From assembly GCF_000688455.1 (NCBI RefSeq), contig NZ_JIAL01000001.1, positions 3,565,001-3,629,000 of the forward strand: a stretch of 64,000 nucleotides of DNA. The letters run 5' to 3'. Source of the DNA: Pseudacidobacterium ailaaui (GTDB lineage: Bacteria > Acidobacteriota > Terriglobia > Terriglobales > Acidobacteriaceae). The position numbers and the translations under genes were made by a program. Each line of letters opens with the position of its first letter. Position 1 is the stretch's first letter. Below, in pieces: positions 26,358-36,454 of this stretch. Under the pieces are notes generated by a model, which worked only from the letters and a program-made list of their open reading frames with translations, searched no databases and was not told where the DNA came from.

Positions 26358-27719
26358 TCATCTGCCCCAGAACTTGCTGGCAAACTCAAGGAAAGCAGGC
26401 CAGTTGGGTAACGGTGTATGTCCGTCGCTGTGCTGTCGGAAGCCCAGGGATCCGTCCAGCAGCGCTTTGCCGATGGGCGGGAACTGATTGGTACCCAGTC
26501 CCTGCTTGCCGAGCAACTGGTAGACCGGCCCTGCGGCAACCTCGGCCAGAAACATGCCACGGGCATCAGCCCATCCATCACCCTCTGCTGATCCGGCGCC
26601 GATGAATACGGGGCGAGGAGCACACAAAGCAATCAATTCATGGGCGTCTACGGGCAAGTCCTTCACGGTGAGAGGGCCGGCATATTTGAGGAAGTTTCCC
26701 GCCATCCAGTGGTATTCGTTGGGAGCGGCGACGTTTTCGAGCGGCTCGCCAAAATTGTGCCGGAAGAGCTTGGCGCCGCCTGCTCCAGATGAACTGATGT
26801 AAGCAATGGAGAAGCGCTGGTCGTAAGCCATGGTGACCAGTGCGGCCTTGCCATAGCGGGAATGTCCGCTGATGCCGACGCGCGTGGCATCCACGGCTTT
26901 GTCGGTCTTCAGGTAATCCAGGACGCGGCCCGCCCCCCAGGCCCAGGCGCGAAGCGTACCCCAGTCATCGGGCCTGCGAGGCTGGCCTTTGTTCATGAGT
27001 CCGATGATGCCACTGGTGAGTCCGGCACCCTGATCAGCCTGATAGCTGGTCGGGATGAGGATGGCGTATCCCCAGCCTCGGGCCAGGACCTGCTCCTGCC
27101 AGGTTGGACCGGGAGGCGGTGGAGGGAGTTTGATACCGTGTTTTGCCAGTTCAGCCATGAAGACCGGATCAAATGTGAACTCGATTATGACAGGGACTCG
27201 GGCTTTTGCCTGGGCCGGAAGCGTAAGAGTGAGCGGAATGGAGACCTGGATCGCGGGATAAAAAGCATTGTCTACGTGGCCGATGAGCTTCTTTGTGACC
27301 ACCGGTATGCCACCGATGCTTTCGCGTGTTGTGCTCTTTAACTCCCATGTAACTCGGGGCAGATGGGAGGGCAAGCAGCCGTAGATCTCGCGGTCAAATA
27401 CTTCTACCAGTTCGGGACGGCGCTGTTTCCACCACATTCCAGCGGTGGTCACAGGCTTTCCATTGTCCAGGACCAGCGGATTGGGTAAAGGAGAAAATGG
27501 TCCGGCCTTGGATTCGTCATAGTTGGCTGCATTGGGGGCCGCGGGATTTCCACTCACACCATGCCGTAGGGAATGGATGTGCAGCAGGTCCATCATACGC
27601 TGATGGTCCTGCTCGGAAGTAAGCTGCACAGGAGCAACCGTCTGCGCGGTCCAGGCCATACCAGAGCCAACACAAAAGACCGCAACCGTCCAGCAAAGAG
27701 AATGGCGGAAAACTGACAA
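26358..27719 (-). CDS. secreted CE15-like glucuronoyl esterase
   Basis: An alpha/beta hydrolase of about 453 residues resembling bacterial glucuronoyl esterases (CE15), which cleave ester links between lignin and glucuronoxylan. The nucleophile is in VGISGHSRYGKAALV, the acidic region in GAGSAEGDGWADARG and the catalytic His in SDGHTPLPNWPAF. I propose a TTG start (27719): AAAAGGTGG lies 7 bases upstream, and it gives a good signal peptide (SVFRHSLCWTVAVFCVGSG). The longer open frame to 27806 has no such support. It lies downstream of the NamZ fusion gene on the same strand with a gap of about 125 bases. Confidence 0.85.
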   Translation of the reverse strand: MSVFRHSLCWTVAVFCVGSGMAWTAQTVAPVQLTSEQDHQRMMDLLHIHSLRHGVSGNPAAPNAANYDESKAGPFSPLPNPLVLDNGKPVTTAGMWWKQRRPELVEVFDREIYGCLPSHLPRVTWELKSTTRESIGGIPVVTKKLIGHVDNAFYPAIQVSIPLTLTLPAQAKARVPVIIEFTFDPVFMAELAKHGIKLPPPPPGPTWQEQVLARGWGYAILIPTSYQADQGAGLTSGIIGLMNKGQPRRPDDWGTLRAWAWGAGRVLDYLKTDKAVDATRVGISGHSRYGKAALVTMAYDQRFSIAYISSSGAGGAKLFRHNFGEPLENVAAPNEYHWMAGNFLKYAGPLTVKDLPVDAHELIALCAPRPVFIGAGSAEGDGWADARGMFLAEVAAGPVYQLLGKQGLGTNQFPPIGKALLDGSLGFRQHSDGHTPLPNWPAFLEFASKFWGR

Positions 27720-27844
27720 GCGAAACCACCTTTTTGAACCAAGATAAAGATACCGAAAAAGTACGGTGGCGGAAGGCAAAAACCAACCAGGAATGATGAG
27801 ACACAAAGGGCCCTATGGTTTCGGTAGAGAAAAACAAAGGCAAG

Positions 27845-30223
27845 TTAATACAGAAGTGCCTGTTTCCTCCGGCTTTCAAACTGCTGGAGTGAAGCACGCC
27901 AGTCTTCGGCGATATGTTGCGGATCACTTCCCTGCCGCAGCATCTCAAAGACATGCTGGTTGGCGAGCAGGGTCTGGATGCGGTCGATCCTGTATTGTTC
28001 CGGATAAAGCTTATGCAGGGCGGCTGCAATTTCAATTCCCAGCTCCGGAGAATCGAGTACATCGCGTGAGGTCAACAGGATGCGGACTCCCTGGCAGAGC
28101 TCGTCGCCATAAGGGTAGGGCTTTTGCGGAGTAAACAGAACAGGAACAAAACGCACTCCGGGGATAAACCTGCGGTTCAGATACCGTGCCAGCGAATGGG
28201 CGTGGATCCATGGCGCGCCCAGAATCTCAAAGGGGGTATCGGTCCCGCGTCCCACGGAAATATTTGTTGTTTCAATCAGTCCCAGGGCAGGATAGAGCGT
28301 GGCCTCTTCCAGGTCCCTCAGGTTCGGTGAGGGATGGATCCATGTGAGCCCGGTGGAATCATACCAATCACCTCGCTGCCACCCCTGCATTCGGACCACA
28401 GTGAGCGGAGCGTGGAGGTCTCGTTGCTGATTGAAATAACGTGCAAGTTCGCCCATGGTCATCCCGTGCCGTACGGGCAATGGCATGTAATGGACGTAGC
28501 TTTCGTCTCCTTCATCTGACAAAGGCCCCTGAACGAATGCTCCATTGATAGGATTGGGCCGATCGAGAACAACGATGTCTGTTCCGGTTTTACCGGCGAC
28601 CTCAAGAAAATAGGCCATGGCCGTCTCATAGGTGTAAAACCGCACTCCAGCATCTTGTAAATCAATGATGACAGCATCCAAATCACGCATCATTTCGGGC
28701 GAAGGACGCCGCTGCGCCTCCGTTGCACCATAAAGGCTCACTACGTGAATTCCGGTCTGCGGATCGATAGAGTTGCCGATGCTGGTCGTGTCCTGCCGGC
28801 CCTGAATGCCATGTTCTGGACTGAAGATGGTCTTCAGTTCGATCCCGGGGGCGTGCGCCAGAACATCGATGGTCCGCCGACCGTCCGCGTCCACGCCGGT
28901 CTGGTTAGTGAGCAAGCCGATCCGGAGGCGCCCGCCATGTTTGCTGGCCAACTCGCGCAACTGGGCAAAGCGGGTGGATTCGAGGACGTCGATGCCTGTC
29001 CTGACTTCAGCGTTGCGGGCTATCCAGCGACGCATCCCACTCAGCGATTCGTTATAACCGGTCAGTGTCGCCGAAAGCCTTCCCTGGTCTGGAGCAACGC
29101 CCAGCGCAATCGCGACGGCATCAGCAATCCTGCTGCGCAGTGCAGTAATGCCGGTAGGACCATTGGGGTGCACGGCATTCGCGAGAAGGATGACATAAGT
29201 ATCAGAGATCGGGTCAATCCAGAGCGAGGTCCCTGTGAATCCGGTATGACCGAAGGAACCGACCGGAAAAATGGTGCCGCGATTGCTGGAGAAGGGCGAT
29301 TCAATGTCCCAGCCGAAGCCACGGAGTGCCGTACCGGTCGCAGGCTGCTCAGGCGTGACCATTTTCATCAGGGCCGCGCGTGACACCGGAAAGCGGCTGG
29401 GCCTTCCTGCAAGCTTATCCAGTAAAGCCTGTGCGTAGAGCGCGACATCGTCCGCAGTGCTGAAAAGGCCGGCATGACCAGCAACGCCTCCCATACGGCG
29501 GGCTGTGGGATCATGCACGATGCCGCGCAACATCACTCCATACTCATATTGCGTAGGGGCAATCTGTGGTCTCCATGCCGCAGGAGGAAGATAGCGGGTA
29601 TGCTTCAGTCCAAGGGGCCGAATGATGTTGCTGAGCACGTACTGGTCTTCGGTCATGCCGGAGAGCTTTTCCACCAGAGCGCCCAGCACAATGAAGTTGA
29701 TGTCACTATACAAAAAGCGCACACCGGCCGGGTAATCCGGCTGGACAGCAAAGGCACGTCGAAAGGCCTCGGCCTTCCCTTCCCACGGAGTGGAGAGGGA
29801 AAGATCGGGTGGCAATCCGGAGTAGTGGGTCAGCAACTGGCGTATTGTGATCTCTGCTTTGCCATTTGCAGCAAATTCCGGAAGGTACCTGGCGACGGGA
29901 TCATCAAAGCGCAGCTTGCCTTGATCAAAAAGCTGCATGATGGCGGTTGCGGTCATGAGCGGCTTGGTAAGTGAAGCCATGTCGAAGACGGTATCCGGAG
30001 TCATTGGCTCGCGGGTGGGTTCGAGTGAACGTGCACCGTAAGCCTTACGGAAGACCACATGGCCGCCATGTCCGACCTCGACGACAGCGCCAGGGAGACG
30101 ATGCTCGGCAATGGCCTGCTGAACGAGTGCGTCGATAGCCGAAAAACTTTCTGACTGCTGGGCAAAGGCGCTGGCACAACTGAGACACAACAGAACGAGC
30201 CAGAGCTTTACGAGTGCGCGCAT
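27845..30223 (-). CDS. serine beta-lactamase-fold hydrolase fused to NamZ (DUF1343) exo-N-acetylmuramidase
   Basis: A 792-residue exported two-domain protein (signal peptide MRALVKLWLVLLCLSCASAFAQ). Residues about 27-370 are a class C beta-lactamase-fold hydrolase with the SxxK motif in ASLTKPLMTA, the YSD tyrosine motif and the HTGFTG motif in place of KTG. Residues about 425-790 are DUF1343, now known as NamZ: LLTNQTGVDADG, FSPEHGIQG, DLQDAGVRFYTY and NPINGAFVQGPL. NamZ of Bacillus removes terminal MurNAc from peptidoglycan. The gene starts directly at the end of the symporter gene (no gap). The joint role is likely peptide and MurNAc removal from muropeptides. Confidence 0.9.
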   Translation of the reverse strand: MRALVKLWLVLLCLSCASAFAQQSESFSAIDALVQQAIAEHRLPGAVVEVGHGGHVVFRKAYGARSLEPTREPMTPDTVFDMASLTKPLMTATAIMQLFDQGKLRFDDPVARYLPEFAANGKAEITIRQLLTHYSGLPPDLSLSTPWEGKAEAFRRAFAVQPDYPAGVRFLYSDINFIVLGALVEKLSGMTEDQYVLSNIIRPLGLKHTRYLPPAAWRPQIAPTQYEYGVMLRGIVHDPTARRMGGVAGHAGLFSTADDVALYAQALLDKLAGRPSRFPVSRAALMKMVTPEQPATGTALRGFGWDIESPFSSNRGTIFPVGSFGHTGFTGTSLWIDPISDTYVILLANAVHPNGPTGITALRSRIADAVAIALGVAPDQGRLSATLTGYNESLSGMRRWIARNAEVRTGIDVLESTRFAQLRELASKHGGRLRIGLLTNQTGVDADGRRTIDVLAHAPGIELKTIFSPEHGIQGRQDTTSIGNSIDPQTGIHVVSLYGATEAQRRPSPEMMRDLDAVIIDLQDAGVRFYTYETAMAYFLEVAGKTGTDIVVLDRPNPINGAFVQGPLSDEGDESYVHYMPLPVRHGMTMGELARYFNQQRDLHAPLTVVRMQGWQRGDWYDSTGLTWIHPSPNLRDLEEATLYPALGLIETTNISVGRGTDTPFEILGAPWIHAHSLARYLNRRFIPGVRFVPVLFTPQKPYPYGDELCQGVRILLTSRDVLDSPELGIEIAAALHKLYPEQYRIDRIQTLLANQHVFEMLRQGSDPQHIAEDWRASLQQFESRRKQALLY

Positions 30224-31714
30224 TTAGATCCTGCTCCTTGCTGCTTGGTTTCCACCGCCCCGACTGAAGAAGTATCCGAGAACGAACGTAACTGTAGAAC
30301 CAATCAGTACATACCAGGTCCACGCAATTTTGGGCAGAACAAACCCGTACACAGAAAGAGGCCCGCTTTGCCTCCACAACATGACATTCACGACGCAGCC
30401 AGCAATCAGGCCAATCATGGCGCCGGTTTCTGTGGCCCGTCGGGTAACAGTCCCCAGCAGGAAGACGCCAAGCATTCCACCATACAAAACCGATGCGATG
30501 GAGAGACCAATCTCCAGCACGTGGCCTCCGCTACGGGAAAGAATGGCCAGAAACAGAAGTACGGCCGCCCACCCGAATGTCATCCAGCGTGAGATTTTCG
30601 TCTTCTGCTCTTCACCTTGCTGCTGATGACGAGGGAGATAGAAATCGACCATGGAGGTAGAGGCCAGCGAATTGAGCGCAGCGCTGAGGTTGGACATGGC
30701 CGCGGCAAGGATGGCGGCAATCATAAGACCGGCAATCCCAACCGGCATCTGATGCACAATGTAGAGCGGAAATATGCGGTCAGGGCTGGCCGCATGCGGC
30801 GGTCCTCCTGCGATGCGGTAGTAGACAAACAGACCGGCCCCGATCAAAAGAAAGAGCGAGAACTGGATGAAGATGACCAGACCGCTGGACAGGAGGGCCA
30901 GCCGCGATTCGCGCAGATTTTTTGCAGCGAGCAGCCGTTGCACCATTAACTGGTCAGTGCCGTGACTTGCCATAGTCAGGAAACATCCGCCAAGCAGGCC
31001 GGCCCAGAAAGTATAGGTTTCTGTAACGGACACCGCGAAGTGAAAGACAGTGAATTTGTGCGCGGACGAGGCCACTGCAATCAATGAATGCAGACCGCCG
31101 GGAATGTGATGCGTTATGCTCCAAAGACTCACAAGCGTGCCCAGGACGTAAAGACACATCTGCAGGACATCGGTCCAGATGACGGCCTTCATTCCGCCCT
31201 CAAAGGTATAGAGTAGCGTGAGCAGGGACAAGATCATGATGGAGGCAATGTCTCCCGTACCGAATGCAACCCCCACGACGATTGCTACGGCAAAAACACG
31301 GACCCCCTCAGCCGCTGCGCGCATCAGCAGAAACAGGAAGGCCGTAGTGCGATGCAAGCGACTGCCAAAACGTTCGCCGATAATCTGATAGGCCGTCATC
31401 AGCTCTCCGCGGAAGTATCGCGGCAAAAAAAGGACGCAGATGACGCCGCGCCCCAGAAGATATCCCATAACGAGCTGCAGAAAACCAAAGTCTGTGGTGT
31501 AAGCGATGCCGGGAACGCTGATAATGGTCAGCGTGCTGGTCTCAGCAGCAACAATTGAGAGTGCAATCGCCCACCAGGGAATGTTTCGGTCTGCCAGAAA
31601 ATAGCTTCGGATGGAGCGCTCGCCGCGGCTGCGGAAGCGCAGTCCGAACCAGGTGATACCCAACAGATACAAAACAACAATGATGAGGTCTGGGGTACGC
31701 AGAGGAATGTGCAT
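30224..31714 (-). CDS. sodium/solute symporter (SSS family)
   Basis: A 496-residue membrane protein with about 13 hydrophobic segments of the SSS family. The sodium-site region WAIALSIVAAETSTLTIISVPG and the TM8 region LAAAMSNLSAALNSLASTSMVDFYLP are conserved. It overlaps the upstream GH20 stop by 1 base (TGATG) and abuts the NamZ fusion, so all three are co-translated. The likely substrate is an amino sugar or disaccharide released by the two neighbouring hydrolases; this follows from context only. Confidence 0.9.
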   Translation of the reverse strand: MHIPLRTPDLIIVVLYLLGITWFGLRFRSRGERSIRSYFLADRNIPWWAIALSIVAAETSTLTIISVPGIAYTTDFGFLQLVMGYLLGRGVICVLFLPRYFRGELMTAYQIIGERFGSRLHRTTAFLFLLMRAAAEGVRVFAVAIVVGVAFGTGDIASIMILSLLTLLYTFEGGMKAVIWTDVLQMCLYVLGTLVSLWSITHHIPGGLHSLIAVASSAHKFTVFHFAVSVTETYTFWAGLLGGCFLTMASHGTDQLMVQRLLAAKNLRESRLALLSSGLVIFIQFSLFLLIGAGLFVYYRIAGGPPHAASPDRIFPLYIVHQMPVGIAGLMIAAILAAAMSNLSAALNSLASTSMVDFYLPRHQQQGEEQKTKISRWMTFGWAAVLLFLAILSRSGGHVLEIGLSIASVLYGGMLGVFLLGTVTRRATETGAMIGLIAGCVVNVMLWRQSGPLSVYGFVLPKIAWTWYVLIGSTVTFVLGYFFSRGGGNQAARSRI

Positions 31715-33795
31715 CAGTTGACCTGCTCAATTCCGATGGACCCGGGAGAGGGCAGGGTATGCGAGTTGACCCATTGCTCCCGCGCGGTCCGGATTTTGTC
31801 TGCGCGGGCTATCCATAACTGCATGGCCATATCGTACTGGGCGAGTACATTGTCGAGCCAATAAGGGCGGTTTTCTTTGAGCCAGGCCTCCCGGTAAAGG
31901 TCGCGGAGGTAGCCATATCCGTCACGCAAATCCTGGCAGCGGCCATTCACACCCGAGAGGTTCCACAAATCGCGCGACATATGCCTGCTTACTTGAGGGT
32001 CCTGCTGTCCGTTGTATAAGCGAAGGTATTGCTGGGCAATGCTGCTGGCCGTCTGAAACTTGAAGGCAAGAAAATCCATTCGGCGCGCCCCAAGTTCCAT
32101 GGCGTCAATGGCGTCCTGCTCCTCAAGATTTCCCGCGCGCCGCGCCGCGGCAATGAGCGTCAGGGCCCGCTCGGCATTCTGGCGCACCTCAGCCAGTGCT
32201 GGCTGGATTTTGGCCATCACTCGCTGGCCTTCGGCACTCCATGGGTCGAGCCAAAAAAGAGAATCGCGCAGATCTCCGATTCCCGTCTTTTCCATGGCCT
32301 GGTGCGCAGCAATCAGAGCAAGCTGTGCCTGACTGAGGTCTCCTGTGGTGTCGTGATGAAAGACAGCTCCGTAATTGTTCTCAAAATCTGTGATGCTGCT
32401 CTGACCCGGCTGCCATGCCGCCGCTGCGCCGAACAAGACCCCATACCAGTCTTCTGCAAAGAGGCCCTCGCCATCATCGTTCCAGATGGTATTTAACATG
32501 CCGGTACTACCGGCCTTCTGGCCGTCTGCCACAAAGCCTTGAATATTGCCAAGCGCAAGCTCGTTATTGGGATATACCCGGTTCCAGTTATTGACGCCAG
32601 GAGCGACCCATGTTTCCATGCCAGCACTTGTATATGGGTCAAGCCACCTGCTGAAGCCACCAGGCTCCGGCTCATAATGCCATGCGACAGCTACCATGTC
32701 CCGGGGAAGATCTTTCACACGTGCAGGATCGTTCATGGCCACGTCCCCCCAGAAGAGCAGCCTGCGGTGCAGCGGTGCAAGTTCGTCGTGGATCTGCTTC
32801 AGGAAGTCTACATAGACCGCCCCAAGGCCACGCTGCTTTACGTCCTGAGCGGTCCTGCCCTGGCCCAGTTCAAAGGTCTCGTCCGCGCCAATATGGAGAA
32901 ACGGACCGGGAAAGATTGCCGCAAGCTCCGTAAACCATTGCCGAATTAAAGCAAGCGAACCAGGATCTCCAGGCGCGAGAACAGCTCCATCCGGGACTTC
33001 TGCCAATGATGCGTACTGCTGCCAGGTAAGTACATGATGCAAATGCCCAAAGGCCTCCTGCTCCGGGACAATCGTGATGTGATATTGCTTTGCATACTCG
33101 ACAAGTTCTTTTGCCTCGGCCTGCGACATGGACCCGCCGGGAAGGGCAGGCAGCGGATGAGACGCATACTGCATCGTGTTCTCAAAATAGGGTGAGTACA
33201 CGTTGAGCTTGAACGCAGCAAAAGTGCGGACCTGCTTCTTCTGAAATTCGAGCGTTGGGACCGGGCCCCGCGAGAGATCATCATGCACGCCGCGATACTT
33301 CATCGCTGGCCAGTCACGGATGACGCAACCGCGAAGTACGGCGTTCTCTCCAGTGCCGGAAGTCAACTGCTTGATGGTTTGAACGCCATAAAAGACGCCG
33401 GCCGAGCTGTGCCCTATGACATACACGTCTCTGCGGGAGGTCACCAGAACATACCCTTCCTCGTACATTTGGGGCAGAAAAGACTGTCCGGACTGGGAGA
33501 GAATACGCCGGGCAGACGGGTCAGAGTCCCGCAGAAGATGAATGCGAACAGAAGACGCTTTTGCAGCGAAAGGAACTCCCCGGGCCTTCAGGTCATCGGA
33601 AAGATCTCGGGCCGCGAATTTATCGTCTTGTTGGTTTCCGGGCACAGAAACCTGCACACCGTGTGCCAGAGAAATATCTTCCCTGCTCTGAAATTCACGA
33701 GGTTCCGGGATGAGCGCAGGGCGTTTGGACTGGCAGAATCCAGCAAAAACAGCAACGGACAAAAACACGAAGAGAACGGCAGTATGTCTTCTCAC
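31714..33795 (-). CDS. exported beta-N-acetylhexosaminidase (GH20)
   Basis: A 693-residue GH20 enzyme with an N-terminal signal (MRRHTAVLFVFLSVAVFAGFC). A GH20b-type domain (about residues 25-150) precedes the TIM barrel. The catalytic Asp-Glu pair is in FLHIGADETFELGQG, and KYRGVHDDLSRG begins the barrel. The C-terminal 200 residues are helical. The start is GTG with AGAGGA 7 bases upstream. It is the first gene of the GH20/symporter/NamZ operon and is driven by the promoter at 33909-33937. It should release terminal GlcNAc from muropeptides or chitin-like oligosaccharides. Confidence 0.92.
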   Translation of the reverse strand: MRRHTAVLFVFLSVAVFAGFCQSKRPALIPEPREFQSREDISLAHGVQVSVPGNQQDDKFAARDLSDDLKARGVPFAAKASSVRIHLLRDSDPSARRILSQSGQSFLPQMYEEGYVLVTSRRDVYVIGHSSAGVFYGVQTIKQLTSGTGENAVLRGCVIRDWPAMKYRGVHDDLSRGPVPTLEFQKKQVRTFAAFKLNVYSPYFENTMQYASHPLPALPGGSMSQAEAKELVEYAKQYHITIVPEQEAFGHLHHVLTWQQYASLAEVPDGAVLAPGDPGSLALIRQWFTELAAIFPGPFLHIGADETFELGQGRTAQDVKQRGLGAVYVDFLKQIHDELAPLHRRLLFWGDVAMNDPARVKDLPRDMVAVAWHYEPEPGGFSRWLDPYTSAGMETWVAPGVNNWNRVYPNNELALGNIQGFVADGQKAGSTGMLNTIWNDDGEGLFAEDWYGVLFGAAAAWQPGQSSITDFENNYGAVFHHDTTGDLSQAQLALIAAHQAMEKTGIGDLRDSLFWLDPWSAEGQRVMAKIQPALAEVRQNAERALTLIAAARRAGNLEEQDAIDAMELGARRMDFLAFKFQTASSIAQQYLRLYNGQQDPQVSRHMSRDLWNLSGVNGRCQDLRDGYGYLRDLYREAWLKENRPYWLDNVLAQYDMAMQLWIARADKIRTAREQWVNSHTLPSPGSIGIEQVN

Positions 33796-33908
33796 GTAAG
33801 GTCCTCTGGAACTTCCTCAGACCATCCGAAGATGGAAGGAAGGGGAAGCAAAACCGGATGCTGAATCAAGAAAACAAGAAATTCCGTGCTTGATTACTTT
33901 GATAGAAG

Positions 33909-33937
33909 ACTATACTGCCGATGGCAGAGCAAGTCAA
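33909..33937 (-). promoter_or_regulatory. near-consensus sigma-70 promoter of the GH20 operon
   Basis: TTGACT (33932-33937) and TATAGT (33909-33914) are separated by exactly 17 bases on the minus strand. It begins within the T-run of the preceding gene's terminator. Confidence 0.8.
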
Positions 33938-33967
33938 GAAAAAGGCGCCGCTGATCTGACGGCGCCT
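33938..33967 (-). terminator. intrinsic terminator after the YVTN lipoprotein gene
   Basis: AGGCGCCG and CGGCGCCT (8 bp, 9-base loop) are followed on the minus strand by TTTTTC. It separates the lipoprotein gene from the GH20 promoter. Confidence 0.85.
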
Positions 33968-34004
33968 CACGCAGATGCCTCTTGAGAGGCTTGCCTGTCC
34001 TCAC

Positions 34005-35543
34005 TCACGGGGCCCCAGAACCTGCGGAACGACTTTGTGTGATGCTGTTGGCGCTCGTACCGCTGGTACCGGCATATTGGGTCGTGGTCCGCAGATCTAC
34101 CCCATAGCCCTGAAGAAGGATGGATGAGGACACAATATCCGTATCTGTGCGGATCACGGTCACATAGGGACTGTCCTGGGCAACCGTGTAGACCTTGCCC
34201 GCGGGGTAATTATAAGTAGAAGCGATAGACCGCGGGTGGCCATTGACAGTAAGGGTCTTTTCTACTGTAAAGCTCGACAGATTGATGACGCTTACAGTGC
34301 CGTTCCCTTCATTGGCTGTATATGCGCGGCTACCGTCCTGCAATACTGTCACCGCCGCAGGATGGCTTCCTGACGGCAATTTCACCGTTGCTAGGACATG
34401 GCCGAAGTTGGCTGTGTCGGTGTAGCCCTGCACCGCCCCGTTGATGCTCACATCGATGATGCTGACCGAGTCATCATCGTAGTTTGCAGTCACCAGAAGC
34501 GCAGATGGGCTGTAAATGTCCGCGTGCACCGGGCCGGCGCCGACTGTGATGGTGGCATTTTTTAGATAAGTGCTGGGAGAATTTGTGTCCAGCGCGTTTT
34601 TGTAGCTGTCAATCACAGTAATTGTTCCGCTGCCGCGGTTCAGAATAAATGTTCTGCGGCCATCCGAGGTCATCAGGCCATAGACCGGACAGACCCCCAA
34701 GGGAAGCTGACTGGTTACAGTATTGGTCGCAAAATCGATTCCATCTGCTTCGCCCGTAGTTGTCACCGAAGAAGGGGTATCACATGCTCCCCACTTGAGG
34801 TTACCGCCCTGTAAGTTACCCTGGCTGATGGCATAGAGTCGCTGTGCATTCGAGTTTCCGACGGCCACTGCATTGATCAAGCCAGGAGCGACGGGGATCT
34901 CCAGCTTGAGCGAAGGCGGACTTCCAGTCAAAACTCCAATCGCGGGGCTCCCATTCAGGTCAGAAGTGAAAGGCTCCACGACATACTGCCCGGAGGTGGT
35001 GGTTAGGATATTGGTCGGAACCGTGGCCACTTGATTGCTTTCAGGCAAAGTGGTGTTCTGGACCTTGTTGGTCTGAAGGCTGGTGCTAAGAGGCACCGTG
35101 CTGAGAGTACTGGTGCAGGTCCCGGTGGGGTTACCGCTGCTGTCCGTGGCTTCTGTGACGTTTACGCTGTAAGCAGTAGAGCCTGAAGGATCAAGAGCAA
35201 AGGTCAAGGGGCCAGGACCCACATTGGCCTGGGCCATGATGCTGTCACCGGAGAAGTCAATCAGGGTGACTACGCCTCCATTGTCGTAAGTTGAAGCTGT
35301 GGCCGGACACAACGACTGTGGAAAGGCCAGACCAGACGTCTGCCCATACCTCACTAGATTTGGCTGGGAAAATGCCACCAGATAAGCCGTCGGTTGCGGG
35401 GCCGGACCCGATGGCGTGACCGGCGTCACAACGGGGCGATATTGGTTTCCGCATCCTGCCGCAGCAAACAAGGCAAGCAGCGCCCCGGCGGCAAACCACG
35501 GGCGCTCAGGCCCTGTCAGACTTCGCACTCTTTGATACCTCAC
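34005..35543 (-). CDS. YVTN-type beta-propeller lipoprotein
   Basis: A 512-residue protein with a lipobox (LLALFAAAGC, Cys near residue 31) indicating a lipid-anchored exported protein. The body is a repeat protein of the YVTN/seven-bladed propeller type: segments such as GTITVIDSYKNAL, SVSIIDVSINGAV, GSRAYTANEGNGTVSVINLSS and GKVYTVAQDSPYVTVI recur about every 45-60 residues. Ser, Thr and Gly are abundant. The function is probably binding or scaffolding at the envelope; no enzymatic motif is seen. The start is a GTG with AGGA about 12 bases upstream, so it is less certain than the rest. Confidence 0.82.
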   Translation of the reverse strand: MRYQRVRSLTGPERPWFAAGALLALFAAAGCGNQYRPVVTPVTPSGPAPQPTAYLVAFSQPNLVRYGQTSGLAFPQSLCPATASTYDNGGVVTLIDFSGDSIMAQANVGPGPLTFALDPSGSTAYSVNVTEATDSSGNPTGTCTSTLSTVPLSTSLQTNKVQNTTLPESNQVATVPTNILTTTSGQYVVEPFTSDLNGSPAIGVLTGSPPSLKLEIPVAPGLINAVAVGNSNAQRLYAISQGNLQGGNLKWGACDTPSSVTTTGEADGIDFATNTVTSQLPLGVCPVYGLMTSDGRRTFILNRGSGTITVIDSYKNALDTNSPSTYLKNATITVGAGPVHADIYSPSALLVTANYDDDSVSIIDVSINGAVQGYTDTANFGHVLATVKLPSGSHPAAVTVLQDGSRAYTANEGNGTVSVINLSSFTVEKTLTVNGHPRSIASTYNYPAGKVYTVAQDSPYVTVIRTDTDIVSSSILLQGYGVDLRTTTQYAGTSGTSANSITQSRSAGSGAP

Positions 35544-35620
35544 TCAGCAACAAATCCTATCGTTAAGAAAGCTGGGCAGTCCTGTAAGAATTAGATTGTA
35601 AATCACAGAGCCCCATTCAC

Positions 35621-36454
35621 ATGAGACAGGAAACTCGGTTCCGCCCGCCGCTCTATTGGCAGTCACAACTGCTCCTCCTGATTGTAGTGCCTGTTTGTTG
35701 CATATGGATATTCTTTCAGACGGTGGAAGCCTGGGAACGTCGCGATCCAGTCCTGGTGCAAACCGCAGGAATCTGCATATTTTTTGGTCTCGCGGTTTGG
35801 ATTGCACGTGCAGGAACGGTCCCGGCCATTTTCACCGGCGTTCTGGTTACAGCATGCCTGTACCTGCGCTTTCCTGGCCGGGAAACCGCGCTCTGGTGTC
35901 TGGTGGCAATGCTGACGCTGACGCTGGCAGCAACGCGATTCGGACGCAAACACAAGGAAAAGCTGGGAGTAGCGGAGAGGCCTTCCGGACGCTCGGCAGC
36001 GCAGGTAGCAGCAAACCTGGGCGTGGCCGCGCTGGCCTGTCTTCCTGCCCATGCGCCGTGGGTGGCGGCGGCTGGTGTTTGCGCCGCGTTGAGTGAAAGC
36101 ACTGCCGACACCTTGTCTTCTGAGCTTGGGCAAGTCTTCGGAGGTAGACCACGCCTGATGACCACCTTCCGTCCAGTTGCCACCGGGACCGATGGCGGAA
36201 TCACCCTTGCTGGAACTGCCTGCGGGTGCCTGGGCGCGGCCACCATTGCAGCTGTCTCAGCGTGGACTTTTCATTTCAATCTGAAATCCGGAATCAATGT
36301 TTTCTCCTGCGGCGCGCTGGGCCTGTTTTTAGACAGCCTTCTGGGAGCGACGCTGGAAAGACGCGGCCTGTTGAACAATGATGCGGTCAATTTTCTCTCG
36401 ACTCTGGCTTCGGCCCTGTGTGCGGAACGGATAGCGGGGTTGCTTGGAAGGTAA
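35621..36454 (+). CDS. DUF92 (TIGR00297-type) integral membrane protein
   Basis: A 277-residue membrane protein with about six hydrophobic segments. The DUF92 signature is clear: GRSAAQVAANLGVAAL, SESTADTLSSELGQVFG, TTFRPVATGTDGGITLAGT and the late GLFLDSLLGATLERRG. The plant relative VTE6 is a phytyl-phosphate kinase, so a polyprenyl-phosphate kinase role is possible, but the bacterial function is not established. The gene is single and diverges from the YVTN lipoprotein gene. Confidence 0.85.
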   Translation: MRQETRFRPPLYWQSQLLLLIVVPVCCIWIFFQTVEAWERRDPVLVQTAGICIFFGLAVWIARAGTVPAIFTGVLVTACLYLRFPGRETALWCLVAMLTLTLAATRFGRKHKEKLGVAERPSGRSAAQVAANLGVAALACLPAHAPWVAAAGVCAALSESTADTLSSELGQVFGGRPRLMTTFRPVATGTDGGITLAGTACGCLGAATIAAVSAWTFHFNLKSGINVFSCGALGLFLDSLLGATLERRGLLNNDAVNFLSTLASALCAERIAGLLGR

